Positions 9,900-20,682 of a stretch of 64,000 nucleotides of DNA are shown piece by piece (position 1 is the stretch's first letter; each line of letters begins with the position of its first letter). The notes under the pieces were generated by a model. The model had not been told where the DNA came from and searched no databases. It saw nothing but the letters and a program-made list of their open reading frames with translations. Where the stretch lies: contig JANEZZ010002199.1 in the NCBI GenBank assembly GCA_026122225.1, positions 434,001 to 498,000 of the forward strand, written 5' to 3'. Made by a program: the position numbers and the translations under genes. This DNA comes from Heloderma charlesbogerti. Lineage: Eukaryota; Chordata; Lepidosauria; Squamata; Helodermatidae.

Positions 9900-10065
9900 A
9901 ATTATGGAATTCACTTCCACAAGACACAGTGATGTCCACCACCTTAGATGGCTTTGAAAGGGGGTCAGACAAATTCCTGGAGGAGAAGGCTATCAATGGC
10001 TACTGGTCCTGATGGCTATGTGCTACCTCCAGTACCAGAGGCAGTGGGCCTATGTACACCAGTTG
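9900..10065 (+). mobile_element. CR1-like LINE 3' fragment
   Basis: Plus-strand copy of the ORF2 end ('ccttagatggctttgaaa', 'aattcctggaggagaaggct') and early 3' UTR. Confidence 0.75.
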
Positions 10066-11002
10066 CAATAATGAATTTGAGGAGCATATCGCTAAAAACA
10101 TTAAGACCAACAGTAAAAGGATTACTGTGGAGCAGACCCAACTGAAGTGACGCAGAATGCTTCAGCGAGAGAGTGATGCTCTCTCAATCCTTCCCTTTCC
10201 TAGCTGATTAAATTGGCCAGAGGGGGACTGTCCCGTTGGTTGATGGAGGTTGTGTGCTGGAGTGATACCTTCTCTAGTTCCTGTATCGGTGACAGTCTTA
10301 CTGCAGTATTTTTAACCATTCAGTGTTTCCAAAGTCTGGTTAGGCAGCCCCACGCAGGGCTCACTGCAGTCGTCTTAACTTGGATGTTATTGGGGCATTT
10401 ATAACTGTGGATGAAATATCACAGGGTCTTTGATAAACAGAGTGACTTCTGTGGGCTCTATCCCTACATGTGCAGACAAACCAGGCAGCATGGAGGAGTA
10501 TTGCTTGAGCGAACTGCTATACAGATGTCCCTTGCACAAATAAGTGGTCTTGTGTAATTCAGCGAATTCCCTTAAAAAAAAAAAAAATGAATGTCGTAGG
10601 ATCAAGAAATCTTCAGTTTAAGAGATTTACGGTGCCGACAAATTCACTTGTGCTCCAGAAACTAAAGAAATTGTAAGTTAAAGCCCCAGCTTTCACCTCT
10701 GCATCCTGCATGTTGTGCTCACTTATAATGTGCCTCTTTGCCTGGATGGAGAACTGTTTTCGTGCATGGAAAAAGAGACGGTCAATGAACGCATGTACTT
10801 TTTCTTCTTCTTATACTGGTTTTTGGGCGCCTTTCTTTCAGACTCGTATAATTCAGTCATTACATACTGCTTTGCTGCGTTTTCCTGCATCCTGTCTTGC
10901 CTCCGGTTCTGGATTTCTCCTCGTCAGTTTTCACCACTCTGCACGAAGTGGGTGGCAAGCAGCAAGAGCCCAGTGAGAGGTTTGGGCTCCATTCAGACCA
11001 GA

Positions 11003-11060
11003 CTGTTTCGATGGCACCAGTTGCTCCTGGTGTCTGTCCTTCTGCTGGGGGGTTGCTGTG
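11003..11060 (+). CDS. Class I exon 1, signal peptide (no ATG)
   Basis: Residues FRWHQLLLVSVLLLGGCCG form a typical signal peptide with a hydrophobic core and a small-residue end. The donor is gtgagt at 11061 in phase 1, which joins correctly to exon 2. The codon at the usual start is CTG (11003-11005) with A at -3. The ATG at 11011 is in another frame and stops after 17 codons. In-frame ATGs at 10793 and 10766 would add a 70-79-residue leader. CTG initiation, a lost start codon or an unseen upstream exon are all possible. Confidence 0.65.
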
Positions 11061-14000
11061 GTGAGTATCTCAGGGCACAGACCTATGCATGTTTAGACAG
11101 AAAAAGCCTACAACTCCCAGCATTCCCCAGCCAGCATGGCTGGCTGGGGAATGCTGGGAGCTGTAGGCCATTTCTCTGTCTAAACATGCATAGGATTGCG
11201 CTCTCGGCGTTTCTCTGGGGCTAGACCCCCACATTTGCAAGGAGGGAGGGAGGGCAGAATGTGCACCCAGACATATGTGTGCATGTGCATGCAATGCATG
11301 TTCTTGGCATGTAAAAGGCAGGGCCAGGTTTTGGAGAACTGTGCAAGAGAGTTTCCAAACCTGTGGGACAAAGGAAATCTGTGTTCATAGCAGAGGAAGC
11401 AAAGTCTCTGTCAGACAACTCACACGAGCATATATTCTCTCAGGCCCAGTCTCCCTACCTGCACCACAATATTATGTTGTTGTCGTTGTTCAGTCGTTCA
11501 GTCGTGTCCGACCCTTCGTGACCCCATGGACCACAGCACGCCAGGCCTTCCTGTCCTCCGCTCTTTCCCGGAGTGTGCTCAAACAATATTATACTGGCCC
11601 GCTATATGGAGCTATCTTAAGGATTACTGAGAGAGAGAGTGAAATGATGGTTGTTATTCGCCTAGTACTATCTAATCTCATTAGCAGCTGATATTCATGG
11701 TCTCGGGCTGAAGCCTTATCCAGCTCCCCAAATCCTTCTAAGCAGAGACACAAATCATGCGCCTCACCACTGAGCTCTGTTTCCCTCCCCGCTTACTGGG
11801 GTAGTCAACTTGTTTGTGCACCGCGCTTTCCACAATACATTGTGCTCCAAGCCATTCACAAACATCACCAACATTAAAACAAACAAGAGTACAGAGAAAT
11901 GCATATATGCACGTCATCTGCTGACATGCCTTGGGCGCCCTTTGCCCTTTTGATTCTGCCCTCCCCCAGGCAGGCGGCATATTTTTGTAGGTAGTCGGTG
12001 CACAGGGGAAATTTCAGGGGAGTTTTCGTGCCTGGACTGCCACCCTTGGCTCAAATTATACACCATCGGTTTCCAACCCTAATCACAGTTTGGGCTTGTG
12101 TCAGACGTAGGAAGGTCAGAACATGTACAGGTAAGGTGAATTATAATCGACTGGTACCTTTATCCAGGAAATGCAAGGTTGGAGACCATTATTACATTTG
12201 CAGTGGCTGCAGGTGAGAGGGTCTTAGCCTTCCTCTACCTGGTGCCCTCCAGATGTGTTGGCCATGCTGGCTGAGGATTATGGGAATTGTAGTCCAACAC
12301 ATCTGGAGGGTGCTAGGTCGTGGAAGGCTGTTTTACACAGACAGTCCTCCACTGCTCCTACTTGCCTGGTTCTCTCTTTAAGATCTTAATGGGAACCGCT
12401 AGGAGTGGTTTTATTTTATAATGGGGCCAATGAGTTTTCTGCTTCCAGGCAGGGGGCAGCCTAATGGGAAGGGGTAGAAGTTGTTTTGGGGGGAATCCTC
12501 GGTGGCAAAACCCCCCAACTGTAGCCCTCTTTTTCCCATTCCAGGCTCCTCTTCCTCGCACTCCCTCCACTATTCCTACACGTACGTGTCGGAGCCCAAC
12601 CCGGGGCTGCCCCAGTTCATCATCGGGGAGTATGTGGATGATCAACTTGTCGCTCACTATGACAGCCACACCCAGCGCTACCTCCCTCGGACTGCGTGGA
12701 TGGAGAAGGTGAAGGAGGATCACCCAGACTGGGACATGTACACCAAGATAGCCCGGAGCGCCCAGCAGGACTTCAGAATCAACCTGGTGACCCTGGGGAA
12801 TTACTATAACCGCAGTGAGGGTGAGTGGAGGGCAGAAGGGCATGGATTCCCCTGCCCACCCCAATTTCTTCTTCCTATACCCTTTTCCTACGTTCACATC
12901 CTCTTCCCGTTTGCCCCGTCATGACTTTGAGTGCAGCTTGGCGATGCAGGGGTGGAGGAGGGTATAGATCACCCCCCCCCCCCGAGGGCGAACAAGATGG
13001 GGCTGGGCAGAAGAAGACCTGTCCCCAGAGGGCAGCCCTCCAGCCCACCCCAATGGCTGAGCATGTCTTCCAGTTCCTGTGTAGCTGGCTCCTACAAAAT
13101 GGAAATTCTCCAGGGCAAAATCATAGGAAGCCCCTTTAGGCAGAGCCAGACCATGAGTCCACGTGGCCCAGAAGACTCTACTGCAACCAGCAGTGCCTCT
13201 CCAGAATCATTCTCAGCTCTGCCTCCATGAAGTGTGGGGGTTTTTTTAATTTGGAAATGCTGGGGACTGAACTTGCCCAGAAAGAAAAAAACCTGGAAAC
13301 AACCACGTGTAAAGGAGGCTGTCTCAATCCCACAAGGAATCCAGAAGCAGAATACCCAGTAAGGCTGTGGGATTTTAACCTCATGTGGAGAAGCTCTCAG
13401 TCTTGGGCACCAAGCTTCCTGTCTGGGTGACTAGTTCTGTGTTCAGGTGCATGTGGGAAACATCTGTGGAGGCATAACTTTGCTTCCAGCCTTCAAGATG
13501 CAGAAGATTAATCAAAGATGAACAGAGTTTGGAGTCTTTTATACTGGTGCAACTTCTGCACTGGCGACATTCTGACATTCGCCAATGGTTATTGGGTAGT
13601 TCATGTACAAGTTGTTAGCCCCACCCCCCCTCTTAACATGTGAAGTTGCTGATTTTAAGCATTCTGGCTTGCACCAAGATTGCTTACTATCTAGCAAGAA
13701 AGATTGCAGAACAAGTGCCTTCTTGACGCTAGTGAGCAAAGCGTCAAATCTGATTCCTATGAAGTTGCATGTATTGACCAAGTGTTTTAATGCTGGAGCC
13801 AGGACAGTTTCCACAGTTTTGCTGCACAGTGCAGCTTCTTTTCATATACTGATCTGATGGGATTCTCTGTGTGGAACATGGATGACTATAACAATTACAG
13901 GCCAGATTCATATTCGCCTTTTCCAAGGAAGGTGGTTGAGAGGGCGATGGATGCACAACTACAGGTGATCTTTGATAAAGATGGTCTACCTAGATCCCTT

Positions 14001-17000
14001 TTGGGCTGGGCTTGGGTCTGGTTTTGGCACATAGACTACCTTTGCCACCCTGGCAGCTCCTTATGGATCCAGCCTATCATGGCCCTCATGTGGTGCAAAA
14101 CGAAGGTCTAATACACCAGTCCTTGTGGATACTTTTCTTTTTTTCCTTTCTTCTTTTAAGTTTTATTTTCATTTTCACAAATCTAATAAAAAAGCTTACA
14201 ATATTGCAAACTTAACAGAAGGATTCAAGCCATCCCTGAATTCAGTGTTCCAATACATGACAAACAATGACCAATTCTGAATAAACTTCTTTACAGAGCC
14301 TTGTTCTTTATACCTTCTTAAATAAGTCAATTTTATCATATAAACCATATCCCAAACCCTCTGAAACCCAGTCTTCATTAGCTGGAATCCTGGTCTTCCT
14401 TCAGAAAGTAGCTATCAGTATTTTATTTACTGTTAAAAGTTTAACAACAAGCTCCAAATCACAGGTTAAATTTAAGTCTTTAACATATCCAAGTAAAACG
14501 TACAATGGGTCTATTGATAACATATGTCCCGTCATTTCATCAATATTTTGCAAGACCATTTCCCAGTATTTCTTTATATTAGGACAAGACCAAAATACAT
14601 GAACGAAATCAGCCCTTCATTCCCCGTCATCTCCAACACTTGTCTGAACAATTCATATAGATTTTGTTTAATTTATGTGGGGTAAAACACCACTGAAACT
14701 TAATATGGTTCTCTTTTAATGAAGTTGCCATCAGCAGCTTGTGGATCCTTTTCATCCTGTGCCAGGAAGTCTGGAATTCCAAAATGAGGAGGAGAAGTAA
14801 AATGTCAGCCTTATTCCGTGAAATAACTTCCTCCCAATATCAGCTTTCCAGTTCCACAGGGAGAATGTGGGGGAACAGAAGCCCCTGCCGTGAAAACCAG
14901 GATAGCAGAAGGGCAAAGGTGGGAGGGGAGGGGAAGGTTGTGTGGACCTGATCCTGCTGCACATCTGATGCCTCTGCCTCGTGTGTCTCTTTCAGGGTTT
15001 CACACCCTGCAGTGGAGATACGGCTGTGAGCTCAGTGAGGACGGGCACAAGGGAGGATATGATCAGGATGCTTACGATGGGAAGGACTTCATCAGCTTCG
15101 ACAAGGAGACCCTCACCTGGATAGCACCCAGTGTGGAGGCCCAGCTCTCTAAGAGGAGGTTGGAGGAAGACGAGTCTGTTGCCAGGCATATAAAATACTA
15201 CCTGGAGAAGACCTGCATTGGGTTGCTGAGAAAGCGCTTGCATCGCAGGAAGGAGGCTCTGCTGAAGATTGGTGAGGGTGGGATATTGGCTGGCGGGGAG
15301 GGGATGCCGGTGGGGGAAGGAAGCGGCAATTCTTCTACACGCTCTTCCCCTCACACACATCAATCCACATTACGTAGGTGGCCGAACTCTTGGGCTTCAC
15401 CACTTCAGGCAGGGAGGGTGGGGATGGGGGGCCCTTGTGGCTGAAAGGCAGGATAGCAATCTTCTAAATAAATAGAAATGATTCCTGCAATTAAAAATGT
15501 AGCACAGTGGGAAGAAGTTAGGGTAAAACCTTTCTTTCTACAGGCGGGCGTATTTTGCTTCACGGGGGAGCATTAAAAAAGGTATCCACCCTACCTGCGC
15601 TCTGAACTGGTCCAGTCCACTCTTTTCACCCCATTGTTCTCCGTGCCTATATCCAGCACGAACAGCGGCAAGAAACCATCAAAACAGTCACATGGTGAAG
15701 CTTTTTGCCGGGATGCACCCTTTCAGGTCATTGCGGGGAAGGGGTGTTGCATGTGCAAGGGTGTCATGGCCTCCAGCCGTGAGACCTTCCAGCGTGCAGC
15801 TGAAGATTCTGATGAGGACAAGGCGTAGTCTGCATCCTTGGAGGTAGTAGAGTTCGTACCTTACTCAGGGCCCTCATCATCCTCTGACTATAAATACTAT
15901 ATTTATATAAAGCTGCCCAATAACATTGTATTCTGAGCAACATACAGCATAAAATGATAAAACGCAATTTAAAACACAGCATCATAAAACAACAATTTGC
16001 AGCATACACATTTTCAAGAGAGATATGAAGAAACACAGAGAACTAACAAATAAACACCACAAAACAGTAGTTCAGAACACTAAAAACACAGATTTTTAAG
16101 AGGCCTAAAAGTATAGAAGTGTCTTCACTTGGTGCCAAAATGACCATAAAGAAGACACCAGGTGAGCCTCTCTGGCAGGGGCATTCCACAACCTGGGTGC
16201 CACCACCAAAAAGGCCCTCCCCCGGTAGCTACCTGCCTCGCCTCACTTGGTGGAGGCTCAGGGAGGAAGGCCTCTGAAGAGGATCTCAGGGTTCACAGGT
16301 GTTTATGGGAGAAGGTCTTCTGAGCATGTGCAGAGGGAACCTATGAAGCTGCCTAATGTCAAGGTCCATCTAGCTTATTACTAGCCATGTGGTGACTTCC
16401 CAAGGCCCAGCCCTGCCTGGTTCTTTTAATTGGAGATGAAAGGAATTGAACCAGGGACCTGCATACAACAGTGCTCTGGGATCCACCGCTTTTCATTCTG
16501 CTGGGAGATTTTTGAAACAAAAAATAAATCAAGCTAAGGACAGAGTGCATTGAGGCATGTGCAGAGTGCCCCTTCTGAAGAGTATGATCTTTTCCTTCTT
16601 AAAAATGGCATCCTATAAAAAATAAAGAAATCTTGACTGCGTACACCTTTTTTAAATGCTGGCCAAGTTGGTTGATAACCCCTTTGGTAGATCTGCTGTG
16701 GAGAAGAGAGTTTGGGGAGAAGTGTGTGTTAGGGGAGTGTACCTCAAGGTGGCCGGTTGTAGTGGCCATGCTCCTTCCCTGTCTGCTTAGTTCACTTAAT
16801 ATGAATATGAAGCTTCATAAACACAGGAAGGAATTGAAGGACAGTCATTTTGGAGAAGGGTAGAGCGACACTTCCAGGCTCCCTCCCTTGAATGGAATAG
16901 CCAGGCTCCATCTGGGAAATATTCACCAAATAACCTTCAGTTTACAGCGATCTGCACCAGTTCAGCCACTCGGGCCTAGGGATCTTTGCCCCAGAGCCCC

Positions 17001-20000
17001 GAAGGCGATCGCTGGACGAGGGCCAGAACTGCGACTTGTCATACCTGAGCATTTGAAAGAGCCACTTGATGCTGGGGGAGGCCCTATGGGGGAGGGTTTC
17101 ACCTGCCAGGGATGCTACAGGTAAGGGGCATCCAATCTCAGGAGTGGGTGAGCACATGACGTCCTTTCCTGGGGTTGAAGTACAACATCCATCCTGCCAG
17201 CCAGTGCAGAAGTGCTATTAGCTGCGTTGACACCAACACTGCTATTTTCACAGAGCCCCCAGCAGTGACAGTGGCACACAAGGCAGCGAGCAATGGCCTG
17301 GAGACCCTCATCTGCCAGGCCCACGGCTTCTACCCCAAGGAGATCGACGCCACCTGGAGGAGGGATGGGGAAGTCTGGGTGCAGGACACATTCCGTGGGG
17401 TCGTGGCCCCCAACTCGGACGGGACGTACCACACCTGGCTCAGCATCCAGATCAACCCCAAGGACCGGCGGCACTACCGGTGCCACGTGGAACACGAAGG
17501 CCTGCCGGAACCTCTGGACATGGCCTGGGAGGAGCCTAGTGGTGAGAGACTGCAGGGGATGAAGGGCTGGATCCTTTGGAGGGGGTGGCACATTCTGCAA
17601 GATGCATTTTCACCCAGGGAGCAAAGAGGGATTCAAAGAAGAAATCCCTTCAGTTGCATCACAGGCTACAACAGCCATAACAGTAGGACTCTGTTTGCTT
17701 TGGAGAGCAGATTGGGTGAGCTGCTTCTGTTGATGTTTCAGGGAGTGGGAGGATGTGATGTATACATGAGATGAAGGTCGGGGGGGGGGGATGTGTCCTC
17801 CAGCAAGAGGTGGGCATAAGAACACAAGAAGAGCCCTGCTGGATCAGACCCAGGATCCATCTAGACCAGCCTTCTGTTCACAAAGTGACCAAGCAGCTGC
17901 CCACATGAAACCTACAAGCAGGACGTGAGCACAACAGCACCCTCCCGCCCATGTTTCCCAACAACTGGTGTGCATAGGCTTATTACCTCTGATACTAGAG
18001 GTAGCATAGAGCCATCAGGACTAGTAGCTATTGATAGCCTTCTCCTCCTGGAATTTGCCTAATGCCCTCTTAAAGCCATCCAAAGTGGTGGCCATCGCTG
18101 CATCTTGTGGTAGTGAATCCCATAGTTTAACTGTGTGCTGTGTGAAGAAGCCCTTCCTTTTATCTGTCCTGAATCTCCCACCAACCAGCTTCATGGGATG
18201 ACCCCTTTGGGTTCTAGTATTTCGAGAGAGGGAGAAAAATGCCTCCCTCTCCACATTCTCCACACCAGGCATAATTTTGTACACCCCTATCCTGTCTCCC
18301 CTCACTCACATTTTTTCCAAGCTAAACAGTCCCAGCTGTTGTAACCTTCCCTCATAGGGGAGTTGCCTCAGGCCCTCCTTGATAATTTTAGTTGCTCTTT
18401 TCTGCGCTTTTTCCAGCTCAACAGTATCTTTTTTTAGGTATGGTGACCAGAACTGTACACTGTATTCCAAGTCTGGTCGCACCATACATTTGTATAAGGG
18501 GAGAATGATCTTGGCAGTTTTATTCTCAGTTCCTTTCCTAATTATGCCTATCATGGAGTTTGCCTCTTCTTCTTTTCTTTTTTTTTACATCAGCCACACA
18601 CTGGGTTGGCATTTTCATCGAGCTGTCCACCACAACCCCAAGATCTCTTTCTTGCTCAGTCACCGCTCACTCAGATCCCATCAGCTTATACGTGAAGTTG
18701 GGATTTTTGCCCCAATGTGCATCACTTTACACTTCTTTACATTGAACCGCATTTGCCATTTTGAGTTATTTTGGAAAGGGCGGGGCAATTCTAATTTAGG
18801 CACCAGTTTATTGTCGTCCACACTTTAGTGGGGGATGAATCTTTCAAATGCCCTCTCCTTCAACCCAGCCTTTATTTCTACACCCACACAAGGCAGCTTG
18901 TAGTAACAGAATACAAATGAAACATAAACAAAAAATAGAGGAAAATACAACAACTACAAAAGTCTCCCCCGCTTCGCCCACTTCAGGAACTCTTGCAGAA
19001 TTTTCCACTAACGTGTGGGGCAAAGAGATGATGGGAGAAGGGAGGAGGTTGTTCCTTGATTTCCCCCCACCCACCCTCCACTGCCACTTTAGTTTGTCTG
19101 ACTTCAGCCTGCTCAGCCTTGGCTCATAACAGGGAGATAGTCTGGGGTTTCCCTTCAGTCATTTTGCTCTTTCTCCCATTTCAGTTTCTGTCATGATGTT
19201 CACATTGATAATTTTCGCGGCTGGGATCACCTGCCTTCCCTTGTTATACAGAAGTAAGTGAACTGCTGGCTGCATTTGCTGGTGGGGAGGGACCCGTCCT
19301 GTAACTGGAGGGGCTCATTTTCTTGCTGAGTCCGAACCCTTTGGAGACTCAGATGCGGCCATGACTCTGGGCCCAGGGGCTACACTTCTCTGCTCCCCAC
19401 TCATTCCTTCTGTCTCGCTCATCAGAAGCATCTGAAGTCTTGCCTGAGGATCCCATTGTGTCTCAAACCAGTCTGATGTTGGGAGGGTTCGCCATTCCTC
19501 TTCGTAGCTGGTGTGAGGCACCCCGGTTCGACCCCCCCTCAAAGCTTTTTGGTAAAAAAAAAGCGATAGAAATGTTAAAACAAGATTAAATCGCTTCTTC
19601 TGCTTTGGGGCCTTCTTTACTGCAGGAGGTGTGATTGGATGATCTCTGTGGGACCACTCTCAGCTCTAACTCTCTGATTTTGTCTCTGCAGTGAAAAAGC
19701 ACGCTTGGTACAAAGCGGCATCACGTGAGTAACTGATCCCTCTGTGCCTGCCTAAACTGAGCCCCATTTCCCAGTACTCGTCTCCTCTACCCAGAGAGCA
19801 TCTGAATCACATCTGTGCTAAGTGATTCAAAGTGGAAGCAGTAGCAGCCCAACACACTTCGTCCTTCATTGCTTCGTTTCCTGTTTCTGCCAGGGGGAAC
19901 ACTAGAATGTTCCCCCAGGAACCACTGGGTTTTTTTTCCCCCTAAAGGCAGAAGAACGGCTTTCTGGGAAGGGCCAGTTGAATGGCTTGATACTTTGATT

Positions 20001-20264
20001 GGGAAGAAGCACAGCAACTTCCTATGAGAGACCCCAGTGTCGGGGGGCGGGGGGGGCTGAGATAGAGGGAAGAGAGCTTCGGCTATTGGGTGGTATAGAA
20101 ATGACATGAAATGAATGAATAAATGAATGACTGAATGAATGAATGAATGAGTGAATATATGGGGGAAGACATAACCGCCCCCCCCAACCCCACTCACATC
20201 TCCAAAGACTCTCTCCTTTCTCTCCTTTCCAGAAAGTGACCAAGGGTCTGAAATCTTTGGTTGA
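11003..20264 (+). CDS. MHC class I heavy chain, probably non-classical
   Basis: Seven coding exons: 11003-11060, 12545-12820, 14996-15271, 17254-17541, 19185-19253, 19692-19724 and 20233-20264 (TGA at 20262-20264). Every intron is GT-AG and every junction is phase 1, the class I pattern, giving 343 codons. Domain order is signal peptide, alpha-1, alpha-2, immunoglobulin alpha-3, transmembrane helix and short tail. The family product pairs with beta-2-microglobulin at the cell surface and binds peptide or another ligand for T or NK cell recognition. Expected cysteines and the N-glycosylation site before the end of alpha-1 are present, and no stop or frameshift occurs inside any exon. Two oddities stand out. 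The signal exon has CTG where ATG is expected, with the nearest in-frame ATG 70 codons upstream. Several residues that hold peptide ends in classical molecules are replaced. It may be a non-classical gene, or a recently disabled one. Confidence 0.85.
11074..11201. repeat. Foldback element, family B, next to a splice donor
   Basis: A long palindrome: 'tatgcatgtttagacaga' and 'cccagcattccccagccagc' on the left are mirrored by their complements on the right, meeting near 11137. It starts 13 bases after the exon-1 donor. The same family is at 41972-42082, and half of one is near 55895-55960. Confidence 0.8.
11478..11580 (-). mobile_element. Bov-B LINE 3' end
   Basis: About 100 bases of the Bov-B end ('ttcagtcgttcagtcgtgtc' through 'gacccttcgtgaccccatgg'). 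On the minus strand this is the C-terminal codons and terminus, as at 35511, 45714 and 50943. It lies in class I intron 1. Confidence 0.9.
12226..12330. repeat. Foldback element, family A, in intron 1
   Basis: 'agccttcctctacctggtgc' and 'ccagatgtgttgg' are mirrored by 'ccaacacatctgg' and the complementary 'gctaggtcgtggaaggct'. Clean hairpin. Confidence 0.75.
12545..12820 (+). CDS. Class I exon 2, alpha-1 domain
   Basis: The exon is 276 bases with phase-1 borders (acceptor cattccag, donor gtgagt). The domain starts HSLHYSYTYVSEP and contains GLPQFIIGEYVDDQLVAHYD, the beta-sheet signature of class I. The helix reads DWDMYTKIARSAQQDFR and ends GNYYNRSE, with the N-R-S glycosylation site conserved at the domain end. 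By eye alignment to mammalian class I, Tyr7 and Tyr84 are kept, while the Tyr59 position appears deleted (HPDWD where PEYWD is usual). Confidence 0.92.
12980..13880. other. Intron 2, no recognisable element in first part
   Basis: Intronic sequence with short C-runs. I do not recognise a repeat family here. Confidence 0.35.
13885..14060 (+). mobile_element. L2-like reverse-transcriptase relic
   Basis: The plus strand reads NYRPDSYSPFPRKVVERAM, matching the N-Y-R-P...K-V-E-R block of LINE reverse transcriptases (L2 type). It is very short and lies in class I intron 2. Confidence 0.55.
14150..14700 (-). mobile_element. L1 LINE 3' end, class I intron 2
   Basis: The minus strand codes for the L1 ORF2 C-terminal region: HVFWSCPNIKKYWEMVLQN and, after a stop and frame change, YLRRYKEQGSVKKF and FVMYWNTEF, followed by an A-rich 3' end near 14150. 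It is 5' truncated and inactive, and oriented against the host gene. Confidence 0.75.
14996..15271 (+). CDS. Class I exon 3, alpha-2 domain
   Basis: The exon is 276 bases, phase 1 at both ends (acceptor tctctttcag, donor gtgagg). It starts GFHTLQWRYGCEL, includes AYDGKDFISFDKETLTW and then the helix AQLSKRRLEEDESVARHI, and ends RKEALLKI. Both disulfide cysteines are present (YGCEL and EKTCIG). By eye alignment, several C- and N-pocket residues of classical molecules differ: Thr143 to Ser, Lys146 to Arg, Trp147 to Leu, Trp167 to Leu and Tyr171 to Arg. The helix has one extra residue before the second cysteine. Confidence 0.92.
15855..16345 (-). mobile_element. L2-like 3' repeat relic, intron 3
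   Basis: 'gccaccaccaaaaaggccct' and 'tggtggaggctcagggagga' match the minus-strand repeat type at 60110-60560. No coding frame remains. Confidence 0.5.
16346..16550 (-). mobile_element. tRNA-derived SINE, minus strand, intron 3
   Basis: 'caaggtccatctagcttatta' in front and 'gaattgaaccagggacctgc' (the reverse B box) behind. Same family as 52948-53145. Confidence 0.6.
17254..17541 (+). CDS. Class I exon 4, alpha-3 immunoglobulin domain
   Basis: A 96-codon C1-set Ig exon, phase 1 at both ends. It starts EPPAVTV, contains ICQAHGFYPKEIDATWRRDG and HYRCHVEHEGLPEPL, and ends WEEPS. The Ig cysteines are 56 residues apart with the usual Trp between them. The loop VQDTFRGVVAPNSDGTY occupies the CD8-contact position. 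Codon third positions are GC-rich compared with the introns. This is the most conserved exon in the window. Confidence 0.95.
17819..18770 (-). mobile_element. CR1-like LINE 3' half, intron 4
   Basis: The minus strand reads VRPDLEYSVQFWSPYLKKD and, after a frame change, REAFFSLSRNTRTQRGHPMK and TVKLWDSLPQDAAM, then the 3' UTR ending at 17819. This is the C-terminal part of a CR1-clade reverse transcriptase ORF. Stops and frameshifts show it is dead. Confidence 0.85.
19185..19253 (+). CDS. Class I exon 5, transmembrane helix
   Basis: A short exon of 69 bases codes for VSVMMFTLIIFAAGITCLPL then LYR, a single hydrophobic segment ending in a basic residue. The acceptor is tcccatttcag and the donor gtaagt. 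There is almost no connecting peptide between alpha-3 and the membrane. An alternative acceptor at 19158 would bring an in-frame TGA, so this start is preferred. Confidence 0.8.
19692..19724 (+). CDS. Class I exon 6, cytoplasmic tail
   Basis: 33 bases coding for MKKHAWYKAAS, a basic membrane-flanking stretch with a tyrosine. The acceptor is tctctgcag and the donor gtgagt; phase 1 on both sides. Confidence 0.75.
20095..20158. repeat. (ATGA)n microsatellite
   Basis: About 14 imperfect ATGA/AATG units in intron 6. Confidence 0.85.
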
Positions 20265-20265
20265 G
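20233..20265 (+). CDS. Class I exon 7, tail end and stop
   Basis: Codes for QSDQGSEIFG then TGA (20262-20264). The donor gtaagt follows one base after the stop, so the 3' UTR is spliced. The serine and acidic residues resemble other class I tail ends. Confidence 0.75.
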
Positions 20266-20416
20266 GTAAGTGTCAGGAAATCCCATCTCAGGGGCAGGAG
20301 AAATTCTGCCTCTTACAGGGTTCTGGAGAAGAAAGACCACACCTCTCTCAAGTTAACCTTCTTGCCATCCACACAGGCCCCATAGGCTCTCTGCCCTTCC
20401 AGTTCAGTGCTGTAGA

Positions 20417-20559
20417 CCAGGAGTGGGTAGAAAGTAGATCTCCGGATGGTTGGACTTCAACTCCCAGCATTCCTGACTATTGGCCATGCTTGCAAGGGCT
20501 TCTAGGAGTTGAAGTCCGAAACATCTGGAGTCTTACTTTCTGCCCACCCCTGTTCTAGA
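20417..20559. repeat. Foldback element, family A
   Basis: 'accaggagtgggtagaaagt' is mirrored by 'actttctgcccacccctgtt', with 'ccgaaacatctgg' in the right arm. Confidence 0.7.
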
Positions 20560-20569
20560 TCCGGAGTAT

Positions 20570-20682
20570 TGAACATGTGGTCCTCCAGATGTTGCCTTAG
20601 CCAGCATAGCCAGTGGGGAGGGTGATGGGGTTTTTAGTTCAACAACATCTGGAAGGCCACATGTTTGACACCCCTGCTCTAG
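20570..20682. repeat. Foldback element, family A, adjacent copy
   Basis: 'tgtggtcctccagatgttgc' is mirrored by 'acatctggaaggccaca'. It abuts the previous copy, so two hairpins stand in tandem in the 3' UTR intron. Confidence 0.65.

Noticed and set aside
10715..11002. Long N-terminal extension of the class I protein
   Set aside because: The upstream frame is open but polar and aromatic with no targeting logic. Kept only as an alternative to CTG initiation.
17293..17562. Second plus-strand frame in the alpha-3 exon
   Set aside because: GC-rich third positions keep an alternative frame open; the Ig frame with both cysteines is the real one.
18021..18554. Host gene exons on the minus strand of intron 4
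   Set aside because: The same frames recur at 443, 23690 and 58665 and are the CR1-like ORF2 end.
20022..20243. Histidine/serine-rich open frame on the minus strand
   Set aside because: Product of the ATGA microsatellite.
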